A DNA stretch of 8,787 bases from Desulfovibrio sp. (lineage in GTDB: Bacteria > Desulfobacterota > Desulfovibrionia > Desulfovibrionales > Desulfovibrionaceae), in NCBI GenBank assembly GCA_014804905.1, contig JAAUYX010000034.1, positions 25,445 through 34,231 of the forward strand, written 5' to 3'. Positions 1 to 5,919 of this stretch are shown piece by piece. The position numbers and the translations under genes are program-made. The notes beneath the pieces were generated by a model. That model made no database searches and had not been told where the DNA came from. It worked only from the letters and a program-made list of their open reading frames with translations. Numbering within the stretch: the first letter of the stretch is position 1; each line of letters starts with the position of its first letter.

Positions 1-1413
1 CGCACGGACCTCATCAATGTGTTCGCGAGCGAGGCCGGGCGCCTCCCCTCCCCGCGCGAAAACGGCAAGACGCACAATGTGGCCAAGCTCATCCGTGACC
101 GCCTGCCGAAGCAGACGCAGGACCTGCTGCACCTGGCGGGCGAGACAGGCAAGCGCCTCGGGCTGCCGGTCTATGCGGTGGGCGGTTTTGTGCGCGATTT
201 GCTTCTCGATGTGCCCAACCAGGATGTGGACCTCGTTGTGGAGGGCAACGGCATCGCCCTCGCCCGTGCCCTTGCCGAGACCCTGGGCGGCCGCGTGCGC
301 GAGCACCAGAAATTCCTCACCTCGGTGGTCATCTTCAAGGATGCCGAGGGTCGGGAAAAGCGTATCGACGTGGCCACGGCCCGGCTGGAATATTATGAAT
401 ACCCCGCGGCGCTCCCCACGGTGGAGCTTTCCTCCATCAAGATGGACCTCTTCCGGCGGGACTTCAGCATCAATTCCCTGGCCGTGCGGCTCGACAGCGA
501 GCCCTTCGGGCAACTGGTGGATTTTTTCGGCGGCCGCCGCGACATCAAGGACCGCCTCATCCGCGTCCTCCATACCCTGAGCTTTGTGGAGGACCCGACC
601 CGCTGCCTGCGCGCCGTGCGCTTTGAACAGCGCTACCAGTTCCGCATCGGGCCGGGCACGGAAAAGCTCATCCGCAACATCCTCCCCATGCACCTTCTGG
701 ACAAGCTCTCGCCTGCAAGGATTTTCAATGAATTCCGCCACATCTGCGACGAGGAGGAGGCCGATGCGTGCCTCGTGCGTCTGGACGAGCTGGGCATCCT
801 CCAGGCGCTTTCTCCGCATCTGGCGCTCAATCCGGGCAAGCGCGCGCTGCTCCGCAGGCTCAAGGAGGTGCTCGCCTGGTACCGGCTGCTCTATTTTGAG
901 GAAGCGGCGCAGCCGTGGCTGCTCTATTTCCTCGGCTTAAACCGTCACTTGAACTATGCCGACACCTCGGTCAACTATGCGCGCCTGGGGCTCCCCCATG
1001 CCCGGCGCGGGGAAATCATGCGCCAGAGGGAGCTCATGCGCATGGCGCGGCCGAAGCTCGAGGCCTGGCAGGCGGCGGCAGACAACGGCACGGCCCGCGT
1101 GAGCGAGCTCTGCGACCTTCTGCAGCCGCTTCCGCTGGAATTCCTGCTTTATCTCATGGCCGAGGACGAGGATGCGCGCCTGGAAAAGACGCTGTCCCGC
1201 TACATCACCCAATGGCGCAGGGAAAAGGCCGACATCACCGGGGAGGACCTGCGCCGCATGGGCCTTGAGCCCGGCCCTGCCTTCGGGCGCCTTCTGGCAA
1301 GCGCCCTGCGCGCCAAGCTGGACGGGGAGGCCACCACGGCCCAGGCCCAGCTTGAGCTCGCGGCCTCGCTCGTGGCGGCGGAAAAGGACGCCGCCGGGGA
1401 GCAGGCCCCGTAA
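1..1413 (+). CDS. tRNA nucleotidyltransferase / poly(A) polymerase family protein, 3' part (5'-truncated by window edge)
   Basis: This is a class II nucleotidyltransferase that adds CCA, or only the terminal A, to tRNA 3' ends. The frame is open to base 1, and the codons before the GTG at 19 read RTDLIN, which resembles the end of a CBS domain. The real start therefore probably lies upstream in a larger DHH-CBS-polymerase fusion of the type known in Aquifex and Desulfovibrio. Numbered from that GTG, residues 50-175 are the catalytic head, with VGGFVRD (54-60), the metal-binding pair D69/D71 (QDVDLVVEG) and RRDFSINSLA (146-155). The base-recognition EDxxR motif is EDPTR (191-195), followed by LRAVRF. 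Residues 255-440 form the helical body and end with the family's ITGEDLRRMGLEPGP motif. The TAA stop at 1411 is followed by a 66-nt gap before the HIT gene. The sequence does not settle whether it adds A only or full CCA. The family call is firm; the upstream fusion is inferred. Confidence 0.9.
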   Translation, partial: RTDLINVFASEAGRLPSPRENGKTHNVAKLIRDRLPKQTQDLLHLAGETGKRLGLPVYAVGGFVRDLLLDVPNQDVDLVVEGNGIALARALAETLGGRVREHQKFLTSVVIFKDAEGREKRIDVATARLEYYEYPAALPTVELSSIKMDLFRRDFSINSLAVRLDSEPFGQLVDFFGGRRDIKDRLIRVLHTLSFVEDPTRCLRAVRFEQRYQFRIGPGTEKLIRNILPMHLLDKLSPARIFNEFRHICDEEEADACLVRLDELGILQALSPHLALNPGKRALLRRLKEVLAWYRLLYFEEAAQPWLLYFLGLNRHLNYADTSVNYARLGLPHARRGEIMRQRELMRMARPKLEAWQAAADNGTARVSELCDLLQPLPLEFLLYLMAEDEDARLEKTLSRYITQWRREKADITGEDLRRMGLEPGPAFGRLLASALRAKLDGEATTAQAQLELAASLVAAEKDAAGEQAP

Positions 1414-1442
1414 GCGCCGCGGGAGCAACGGCATTTCAAGGC

Positions 1443-1471
1443 TTGCCCCGCTTGCGCTGAGCGTGTATACT
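1443..1471 (+). promoter_or_regulatory. Candidate sigma70-type promoter directly upstream of the HIT gene
   Basis: TTGCCC (1443-1448) and TATACT (1466-1471) are separated by exactly 17 nt and resemble -35 and -10 boxes. The expected transcription start falls near 1477-1479, right at the ATG at 1480. If the promoter is real, the transcript would be leaderless or nearly so, which agrees with the absence of a Shine-Dalgarno sequence before that ATG. This is pattern matching only, in a GC-rich background where a TATACT hexamer stands out. Confidence 0.4.
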
Positions 1472-1479
1472 TCCCAACC

Positions 1480-2010
1480 ATGAAACAACTCTGGGCCCCC
1501 TGGCGTATCGACTATATCCTCGGCCCCAAGCCCGACGAGTGCGTCTTTTGCCTGCCTGAAGGCACGGAGGAGGACGCGGAACGGCTCGTGCTCCATCGCG
1601 GGGCGTCCAGTTTTGTCATCATGAACAAGTTTCCCTACAATAACGGGCATATCATGGTCTGCCCGTATCGGCACGTCATGGCGCTGGAAGATTTGACGGA
1701 AGCGGAGTCGCGCGAAATCATGGAGCTTCTCCAACGCTGCACCAAAATCCTCAAGCGTCACTTTAACTGCCAGGGCATCAATGTGGGCCTCAACCAGGGC
1801 GAGGCCGCGGGCGCGGGCATCCGCGAGCACCTGCACTTCCACCTCGTCCCGCGCTGGAACGGGGATTCCTCCTTCATGGCCGTCATGGACGAGGTGCGCA
1901 CCATGCCCCAGCACCTCAGCGAAACCTATGCCGCGCTTTTGCCTTATTTTCGCGCTTCCGGGCCGTCCGTCGCGGGGAGTGGCTCCCCGGAGGGACAGGC
2001 CGCCCAATAG
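1480..2010 (+). CDS. HIT (histidine triad) family protein
   Basis: This is a 176-aa cytoplasmic HIT-fold protein. The family hydrolyses or transfers nucleoside phosphate groups from Ap4A, AMP-amidates and similar substrates through a nucleotidylated histidine. The triad is H117-L-H119-F-H121 in HLHFHLVPRW, and H119 is the expected nucleophile. It is preceded by the typical NVGLNQGEAAGAG stretch (101-113). C21-x-x-C24 (CVFC) plus H65 are plausible zinc ligands, as in the zinc-containing HIT branch. The N-terminus MKQLWAPWRIDYI matches the usual start of this subfamily, so the ATG at 1480 is well supported although no Shine-Dalgarno sequence precedes it. Residues 158-176 (G/S/A/P/Q-rich) look like an unconserved tail, and their DNA folds into a long hairpin. 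The gene lies between the tRNA nucleotidyltransferase and a LapA-domain gene. The substrate is unknown; Ap4A phosphorylase or hydrolase activity is possible. Confidence 0.92.
   Translation: MKQLWAPWRIDYILGPKPDECVFCLPEGTEEDAERLVLHRGASSFVIMNKFPYNNGHIMVCPYRHVMALEDLTEAESREIMELLQRCTKILKRHFNCQGINVGLNQGEAAGAGIREHLHFHLVPRWNGDSSFMAVMDEVRTMPQHLSETYAALLPYFRASGPSVAGSGSPEGQAAQ
1961..2001 (+). other. Long imperfect hairpin at the 3' end of the HIT gene
   Basis: GGCCGTCC (1961-1968) pairs with GGAC (1993-1996) and GGCC (1998-2001). The inner CGGGGAG (1973-1979) pairs perfectly with CTCCCCG (1983-1989) around a TGG loop. That gives 15 base pairs in 41 nt with one small internal loop and a one-base bulge. 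It ends just before the TAG stop at 2008-2010. No T-run follows, so it does not look like an intrinsic terminator. It could stabilise the upstream mRNA or slow readthrough into the LapA-domain gene, or it may simply reflect GC-rich DNA. Confidence 0.45.
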
Positions 2011-2090
2011 AACGGACGGGGCCGGGGGCCGCGCGGGCCAAGCCCCTCGCGGAGCCGAGCTTCGGAAAAACCGGAGTCAGTTCCTGCCGC

Positions 2091-2096
2091 AAGGAG
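2091..2096 (+). promoter_or_regulatory. Ribosome binding site of the LapA-domain gene
   Basis: AAGGAG lies 6 nt before the ATG at 2103 and fixes that start. It is one of only two clear Shine-Dalgarno sequences in the plus-strand block; the HIT and mutS starts lack one. Confidence 0.85.
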
Positions 2097-2102
2097 AATC
2101 GT

Positions 2103-2531
2103 ATGCGCTACCTCAAGGCCCTTGTGCTCGCCATCCTCATCTTTCTGGCGCTGGTGTTCTTTTTCCAGAACCAGACCGCCCTTTCCCAGCAGCTTGAGCT
2201 GTCGCTGAACCTCTTCTTCATCCCGCCCATGAAGTCCATTCCGCTGCCCTTCTATTTCCTGGTGATAGCGGCCTTCTTCGTGGGCGCGCTGCTCTCCCTC
2301 GCGCTGCTCTTCTGGGACCGCTGCAACACCTCGGCAAAGCTCGTCAAGTCCCGCTGGCATATCACCGCGCTGGAGAAGGAGCTCGCCAAGCTGAAGAAGG
2401 ACATCACGGGCGAGAGCGCAAGCGTCAAGTCCTCCTTCTTCCACCGCAAGGACAAGGCCGCCCCGCCAGCAACCGCCATTCCCGCGGCTGACGCCCCCGC
2501 CAAGGATTCCGGCGACGCCGCCAACGCCTAG
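2103..2531 (+). CDS. LapA-domain (DUF1049) inner-membrane protein
   Basis: This is a 142-aa small membrane protein. A hydrophobic helix at about residues 5-22 is followed by a polar loop containing QNQTALSQQLELSLNLFFI, and a second hydrophobic helix spans about 49-71. This two-helix layout, with the FFxQN element after helix 1, is typical of the LapA domain, named for E. coli LapA (YciS), which works with LapB in controlling lipopolysaccharide synthesis. Residues 78-103 are charged and probably helical or coiled-coil (ALEKELAKLKKD), and 118-142 is an Ala/Pro/Asp-rich disordered tail. No LapB-like TPR gene is seen beside it, so a role in LPS control is only a family-based guess. The start is set by a strong AAGGAG site. 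It lies 92 nt after the HIT gene and 92 nt before mutS on the same strand. Confidence 0.82.
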   Translation: MRYLKALVLAILIFLALVFFFQNQTALSQQLELSLNLFFIPPMKSIPLPFYFLVIAAFFVGALLSLALLFWDRCNTSAKLVKSRWHITALEKELAKLKKDITGESASVKSSFFHRKDKAAPPATAIPAADAPAKDSGDAANA

Positions 2532-2590
2532 TTTTCCTGCCCTGTGACGGCCGGCCCGCGCGGTCGGCCCCACGGGGACAGGTCCCACCC

Positions 2591-2613
2591 TGCCCAGGGG
2601 GTATCCCCCGGCA
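2591..2613 (+). other. Hairpin just upstream of the mutS start
   Basis: TGCC (2591-2594) pairs with GGCA (2610-2613), and GGGGG (2597-2601) pairs with CCCCC (2605-2609) around a TAT loop, with CA bulged on the 5' side. It ends 10 nt before the mutS ATG, where a Shine-Dalgarno sequence would normally sit. No T-run follows, so it is not an intrinsic terminator. Any effect on mutS translation is conjecture. Confidence 0.45.
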
Positions 2614-2623
2614 GCTTGCGGCC

Positions 2624-5353
2624 ATGCCAGAACTTCCGCCCAAACTCACGCCCATGCTTGAGCAGTATCTGGGCATCAAGGCTGAATACCCTGATGCCCT
2701 GCTCATGTATCGCATGGGCGATTTTTATGAGCTCTTCTTTGAGGACGCGGCCACGGCCTCGCGCGAGCTCCAGATCGCCCTCACGAGCCGCGGCAAGGAT
2801 GGCGGCAATGCCTATCCCATGTGCGGGGTGCCCTGGCATGCCGCCCAGAGCTATATGGCGCAACTGGTGGACCGGGGCTACAGCGTCGCCATCTGCGACC
2901 AGGTGGAGGACCCCAGGGACGCCAAGGGCATCGTCAAGCGCGCCGTCACCTGCGTCCTCACGCCGGGGACGGTGCTCGACGACGCCAATCTCGGCGGCCG
3001 CAGCCACAACTATCTCGGCGCTGTCTGCGAGAACGAGGGCGCCGGGCGCTACGCCTTTGCCTGGGCCGAGGTGTCCACCGGGCAGTGGTCGGGCGTGGAG
3101 TTCAGGAAGGAGGCCGACCTCTGGCAATGGGTGCAGAAGCTCGCGCCCAGGGAGCTCCTCGTGCCGGAGGGCCTCAGCCTGCCGCCGCGCTGCCTTCTGG
3201 AGGGCATCCGGCTCGTGCGCATCCCGGCGCAGCATTTCGAGCCGAAGCGCGCGGCGGATCGGGTGCTCACGGCGCAGGGCGTGCGGGAGGCGGCCGCCCT
3301 GGGGCTGGAGGGCAAAGAAACCCTCATGCGCGCCTGCGGGGGTCTGCTCGCCTATCTGGAGCAGACGCAAAAGCGCGACCCCGAGCATCTCATGCCCTTC
3401 CGGCCGCTCAATCTCGGCCGTCGGCTCCTCGTGGACGAAATAACCGAGCGCAATCTCGAAATTTTTGTCCGCCTCAACGGGCACAAGGGCAAGGGCACGC
3501 TGCGCCACACCCTCGACATGACCATGACCCCCATGGGCGGCCGCTTTTTGGAGGACATGCTTCACCATCCCTGGCGGGAGCTCGCGCCCATTCGCCGCAT
3601 CCAGGAGGCCGTGGCCTATTTCCATGATAATGACGAGGTCAGGGCGCCCCTGCGCGCGGCCTTGGACAAGGTCTATGATCTTGAGCGCCTTTCCACGCGC
3701 ATCAGCCTCAACCGCAGTTCGCCAAAAGACTTCATTGCCCTGCGCGAAAGCCTCGGGGCACTGCCTCTGGTTCGCTGCGCCCTCATCCGCCCGCAGGAGG
3801 GGCGCTATCTCACGGAAAAAGAGGCCGCCGGCGACACCCTCCCCGAACCCCTCTATGAGCTCCTCAAGGCCTGGGATGACCTCGACGACCTGGCGGCCCT
3901 GCTCCAGTCGGCGCTTGTGGATGACCCGCCCGCGGTCATCACCGATGGCGGCCTTTTCCGGCAGGGCTTCCATGCGGGGCTCGATGCGCTGCTGGACCTC
4001 GTGGAAAATGGCGAGCAAAGGCTCCAGCGCCTGCTGGAGGAAGAGCAGCGCAAAACCGGCATAAACAGGCTCAAGCTCGGCTATAACCGGGTTTTCGGCT
4101 ATTATTACGAAATTTCACGGGCGGCCGGCTCCGCACCGCCGCCGGAGCACTTCATCCGCCGGCAGACGCTCGTCAATGCCGAGCGCTTCACGACCGAAGA
4201 GCTCAAGAATCTGGAGGAAGAGCTCCTCTCCGCGGCAGACAAGCGCAAAAGCCTTGAATACCAGATATTCCAGGACCTGCGCGCCCATGTGGCCGCCCAG
4301 CGGGAACGGCTCGTGCACATGGGGGACCTGCTCGCGCACCTTGACTACTGGCAGTGCCTTGCCGAAGTCGGCCGCCGCAATGGCTGGACGCGCCCCACGC
4401 TCACCGAGGACACGGCGCTCGACATCCGCGGCGGCCGGCATCCCGTGGTGGAGGGCATGGTCGGGAGCGCCAACTTTGTGCCCAATGACCTGCACCTCGA
4501 CAAGCAGCATCGACTTTGCCTGCTCACCGGGCCCAACATGGCGGGAAAGTCCACCATTCTCCGGCAGGTGGCGCTCATCTGCCTGCTCGCGCAGATGGGC
4601 TCGCTGGTGCCGGCCGAAGCGGCGACCATCGGCCTTGTAGACCGCCTGTTCTCCCGGGTGGGGGCCTCGGACGACCTCGCGCGCGGGCAGAGCACCTTCA
4701 TGGTGGAAATGATGGAGACGGCGCGCATCCTGCGCCAGGCAACACGTCGCAGCCTTGTCATCCTTGACGAGATTGGCCGCGGCACCAGCACCTTTGACGG
4801 CATGGCGCTGGCCTGGGCCGTGGTGGAGGACCTCGCCGGGCGCGGCGGCGGCGAGCTGCGCACGCTTTTTGCCACGCATTATCACGAGCTCACGGCGCTG
4901 GAGGGGCGCATCCCGGGCGTCTTCACCATGAATATCGCCATTCGGGAGCACAATAACGACATCCTTTTTCTCCACAAGCTCGTGCCCGGCCCCTCTGACC
5001 GCAGCTATGGCGTGGAAGTGGCGCGCCTTGCCGGGGTGCCCGTGCCCGTGGTGCAACGCGCCCGGGACATCCTCGGTGCGCTGGAAAAGAGCCGGGAGAA
5101 CGGCCGCAAAAACCTCGTGGCGGCGTCCCTGACACTTCCGGGCGTGGACATGGCTGGGTCCGCTTCAACGGGCGCCGAGAACTCCGCGGCACCGAATGGC
5201 CGCTCGGAAAGCGCCCTGCCCCACCCCCTGCTGCGCCAGCTTGGCGAGCTCTCCCCCGAGGAAATGAGCCCCTTGGACGCGCTCAAGCTCCTCATGGAGT
5301 GGAAACAGCGCTGGGGCCAGGATGAGGCCAATGGCGGAGGCGAGCGCGCATGA
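2624..5353 (+). CDS. mutS: DNA mismatch repair protein MutS
   Basis: MutS binds base mismatches and small loops in newly replicated DNA and, as an ATP-driven sliding clamp, recruits MutL. All family hallmarks are visible. The mismatch-reading Phe-x-Glu is F34-Y35-E36 in MGDFYELFFEDA. The core/lever element NLEIFVRLNG starts near residue 276, and KTGINRLKLGYNRVFGYYYEI spans about 477-497. The ATPase has Walker A GPNMAGKST (636-644, K642), Walker B with D715-E716 followed by the signature IGRGTSTFDG, and the THYHEL switch with H752. After about residue 820 a linker rich in Ala, Gly and Ser leads to the C-terminal oligomerisation segment (SPLDALKLLMEWKQRW). At 909 aa it is somewhat longer than E. 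coli MutS (853 aa). The ATG at 2624 gives the standard N-terminus, and no in-frame start lies just upstream, but no Shine-Dalgarno sequence precedes it. Its stop overlaps the next start. No mutL is in the window. Confidence 0.98.
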   Translation: MPELPPKLTPMLEQYLGIKAEYPDALLMYRMGDFYELFFEDAATASRELQIALTSRGKDGGNAYPMCGVPWHAAQSYMAQLVDRGYSVAICDQVEDPRDAKGIVKRAVTCVLTPGTVLDDANLGGRSHNYLGAVCENEGAGRYAFAWAEVSTGQWSGVEFRKEADLWQWVQKLAPRELLVPEGLSLPPRCLLEGIRLVRIPAQHFEPKRAADRVLTAQGVREAAALGLEGKETLMRACGGLLAYLEQTQKRDPEHLMPFRPLNLGRRLLVDEITERNLEIFVRLNGHKGKGTLRHTLDMTMTPMGGRFLEDMLHHPWRELAPIRRIQEAVAYFHDNDEVRAPLRAALDKVYDLERLSTRISLNRSSPKDFIALRESLGALPLVRCALIRPQEGRYLTEKEAAGDTLPEPLYELLKAWDDLDDLAALLQSALVDDPPAVITDGGLFRQGFHAGLDALLDLVENGEQRLQRLLEEEQRKTGINRLKLGYNRVFGYYYEISRAAGSAPPPEHFIRRQTLVNAERFTTEELKNLEEELLSAADKRKSLEYQIFQDLRAHVAAQRERLVHMGDLLAHLDYWQCLAEVGRRNGWTRPTLTEDTALDIRGGRHPVVEGMVGSANFVPNDLHLDKQHRLCLLTGPNMAGKSTILRQVALICLLAQMGSLVPAEAATIGLVDRLFSRVGASDDLARGQSTFMVEMMETARILRQATRRSLVILDEIGRGTSTFDGMALAWAVVEDLAGRGGGELRTLFATHYHELTALEGRIPGVFTMNIAIREHNNDILFLHKLVPGPSDRSYGVEVARLAGVPVPVVQRARDILGALEKSRENGRKNLVAASLTLPGVDMAGSASTGAENSAAPNGRSESALPHPLLRQLGELSPEEMSPLDALKLLMEWKQRWGQDEANGGGERA
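5336..5340 (+). promoter_or_regulatory. Ribosome binding site of the DUF1992 gene, inside the mutS 3' end
   Basis: GGAGG lies 9 nt before the ATG at 5350 and is embedded in the last mutS codons. Together with the ATGA stop/start overlap it supports translation coupled to mutS. Confidence 0.75.
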
Positions 5354-5757
5354 ACAGCGAGTGGTCCGTCATCGGGGCCATTGCCGAGCGCCGCATCCAG
5401 GAGGCGCAGGAACGCGGGGACTTTGATGACCTGCCGGGTGCCGGGCGCCCCTTGCACCTTGAGGACATGAGCCATGTGCCCCCGGAATTGCGCATGGCCT
5501 ATACCATCTTGCGCAATGCCGACTGCTTGCCGCCCGAGCTTGCAGAGCGCAAGGAAATCCAGAAGCTCGCCGACCTGCTTGAGTCCTGCGGGGATGAGCG
5601 CGAGCGCGTGCGCCAGATGGAGCGGCTGCGCTTTCTCATTCTGCGCACCCGGATGCGGCACAACCGCTCCCTCCCCCTGGAGGAACACGACGCCTATTAT
5701 GACAGGCTCCTGGCGCGCCTCGAAAGTGGCAGCAAGGGAGCGAAACCGGAAAAATGA
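5350..5757 (+). CDS. DUF1992 / DnaJ-homologue subfamily C member 28 conserved-domain protein
   Basis: This is a 135-aa soluble protein whose main body is the DUF1992 domain, also found in E. coli YhdN and in eukaryotic DNAJC28. Visible hallmarks are AERRIQEAQERGDFDDLPGA starting at residue 12, with the conserved FDDLPGAGRPL (25-35), followed by PPELRMAYTILRNADCLPPE (44-63). A charged helical C-terminal half begins with ERKEIQKLADLLE. There is no J domain, signal peptide or membrane segment. The biochemical function is unknown for bacterial members. The ATG overlaps the mutS TGA by 4 nt (ATGA) and has its own GGAGG site, so the two are almost certainly co-transcribed and probably translationally coupled. 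The gene is last on the plus strand, with a terminator hairpin about 50 nt after its stop. Confidence 0.88.
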   Translation: MNSEWSVIGAIAERRIQEAQERGDFDDLPGAGRPLHLEDMSHVPPELRMAYTILRNADCLPPELAERKEIQKLADLLESCGDERERVRQMERLRFLILRTRMRHNRSLPLEEHDAYYDRLLARLESGSKGAKPEK

Positions 5758-5758
5758 A

Positions 5759-5774
5759 GGCAGGATGCCCTGCC
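5759..5774 (+). other. Short perfect hairpin right after the DUF1992 stop
   Basis: GGCAGG (5759-5764) pairs with CCTGCC (5769-5774) around an ATGC loop, one base after the TGA stop. No T-run follows directly; a TTTT occurs about 10 nt further on. It may be a 3' stabilising stem upstream of the stronger terminator, or it may be chance. Confidence 0.4.
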
Positions 5775-5809
5775 CAATCCCCCGATTTTGAGCGGCACAA
5801 GCGCCTGCA

Positions 5810-5850
5810 AGCCCCGGAAATGCCTGTCTGGACGTTTCCGGGGCTTTCTG
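5810..5850 (+). terminator. Probable intrinsic terminator of the mutS-DUF1992 transcription unit
   Basis: AGCCCCGGAAA (5810-5820) and TTTCCGGGGCT (5835-5845) form a perfect 11-bp stem with a 14-nt loop. On the plus strand it is followed by TTCTGT, a weak T-rich tail; on the minus strand no T-run follows. The orientation therefore favours ending plus-strand transcription. Confidence 0.7.
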
Positions 5851-5863
5851 TAACCGCATGACA

Positions 5864-5895
5864 GCAAAAGGCCCCGCTCTTCCGGGCGGGGCCTT
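5864..5895 (-). terminator. Probable intrinsic terminator of the PEP-synthase-like gene
   Basis: AAGGCCCCGC (5868-5877) and GCGGGGCCTT (5886-5895) form a perfect 10-bp, GC-rich stem with an 8-nt loop. Read on the minus strand, the stem runs straight into TTTT, and the hairpin begins 24 nt after the stop codon at 5920. On the plus strand the T-tail is poorer, so it mainly serves the minus-strand gene, though it could act both ways. Confidence 0.8.
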
Positions 5896-5919
5896 GATGT
5901 TTCAGATAGCTATGGGCTC

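Noticed and set aside
937..2007. 356-codon minus-strand open frame opposite the tRNA nucleotidyltransferase and HIT genes
   Set aside because: It spans two well-recognised plus-strand genes and the gap between them, and its product is low-complexity Gly/Ala/Arg/Leu-rich with no family motif. High GC at third codon positions removes stops on the opposite strand.
2011..2102. Possible terminator or promoter in the GC-rich gap before the LapA-domain gene
   Set aside because: Only short stems (e.g. GGGC/GCCC at 2035-2045 and CCGA/TCGG at 2055-2065) and no T-run or convincing -35/-10 pair.
2532..2590. Possible terminator between the LapA-domain gene and mutS
   Set aside because: GGCCG/CGGCC-type pairings exist, but with a long loop and no T-run, which is what GC-rich sequence gives by chance.
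2528..4018. 496-codon minus-strand open frame opposite the 5' half of mutS
   Set aside because: It is antisense to a gene with unmistakable MutS motifs, and its own translation (His/Gly/Ala/Glu-rich) shows no recognisable domain. It is a GC-driven shadow.
4115..5056. 313-codon minus-strand open frame opposite the MutS ATPase region
   Set aside because: It lies entirely antisense to the conserved ATPase motifs, and its product is rich in His, Gly and Arg without domain features.
5005..5859. 284-codon minus-strand open frame across the mutS end, the DUF1992 gene and the terminator region
   Set aside because: It runs through two plus-strand genes and the plus-strand terminator hairpin, with no recognisable motif.
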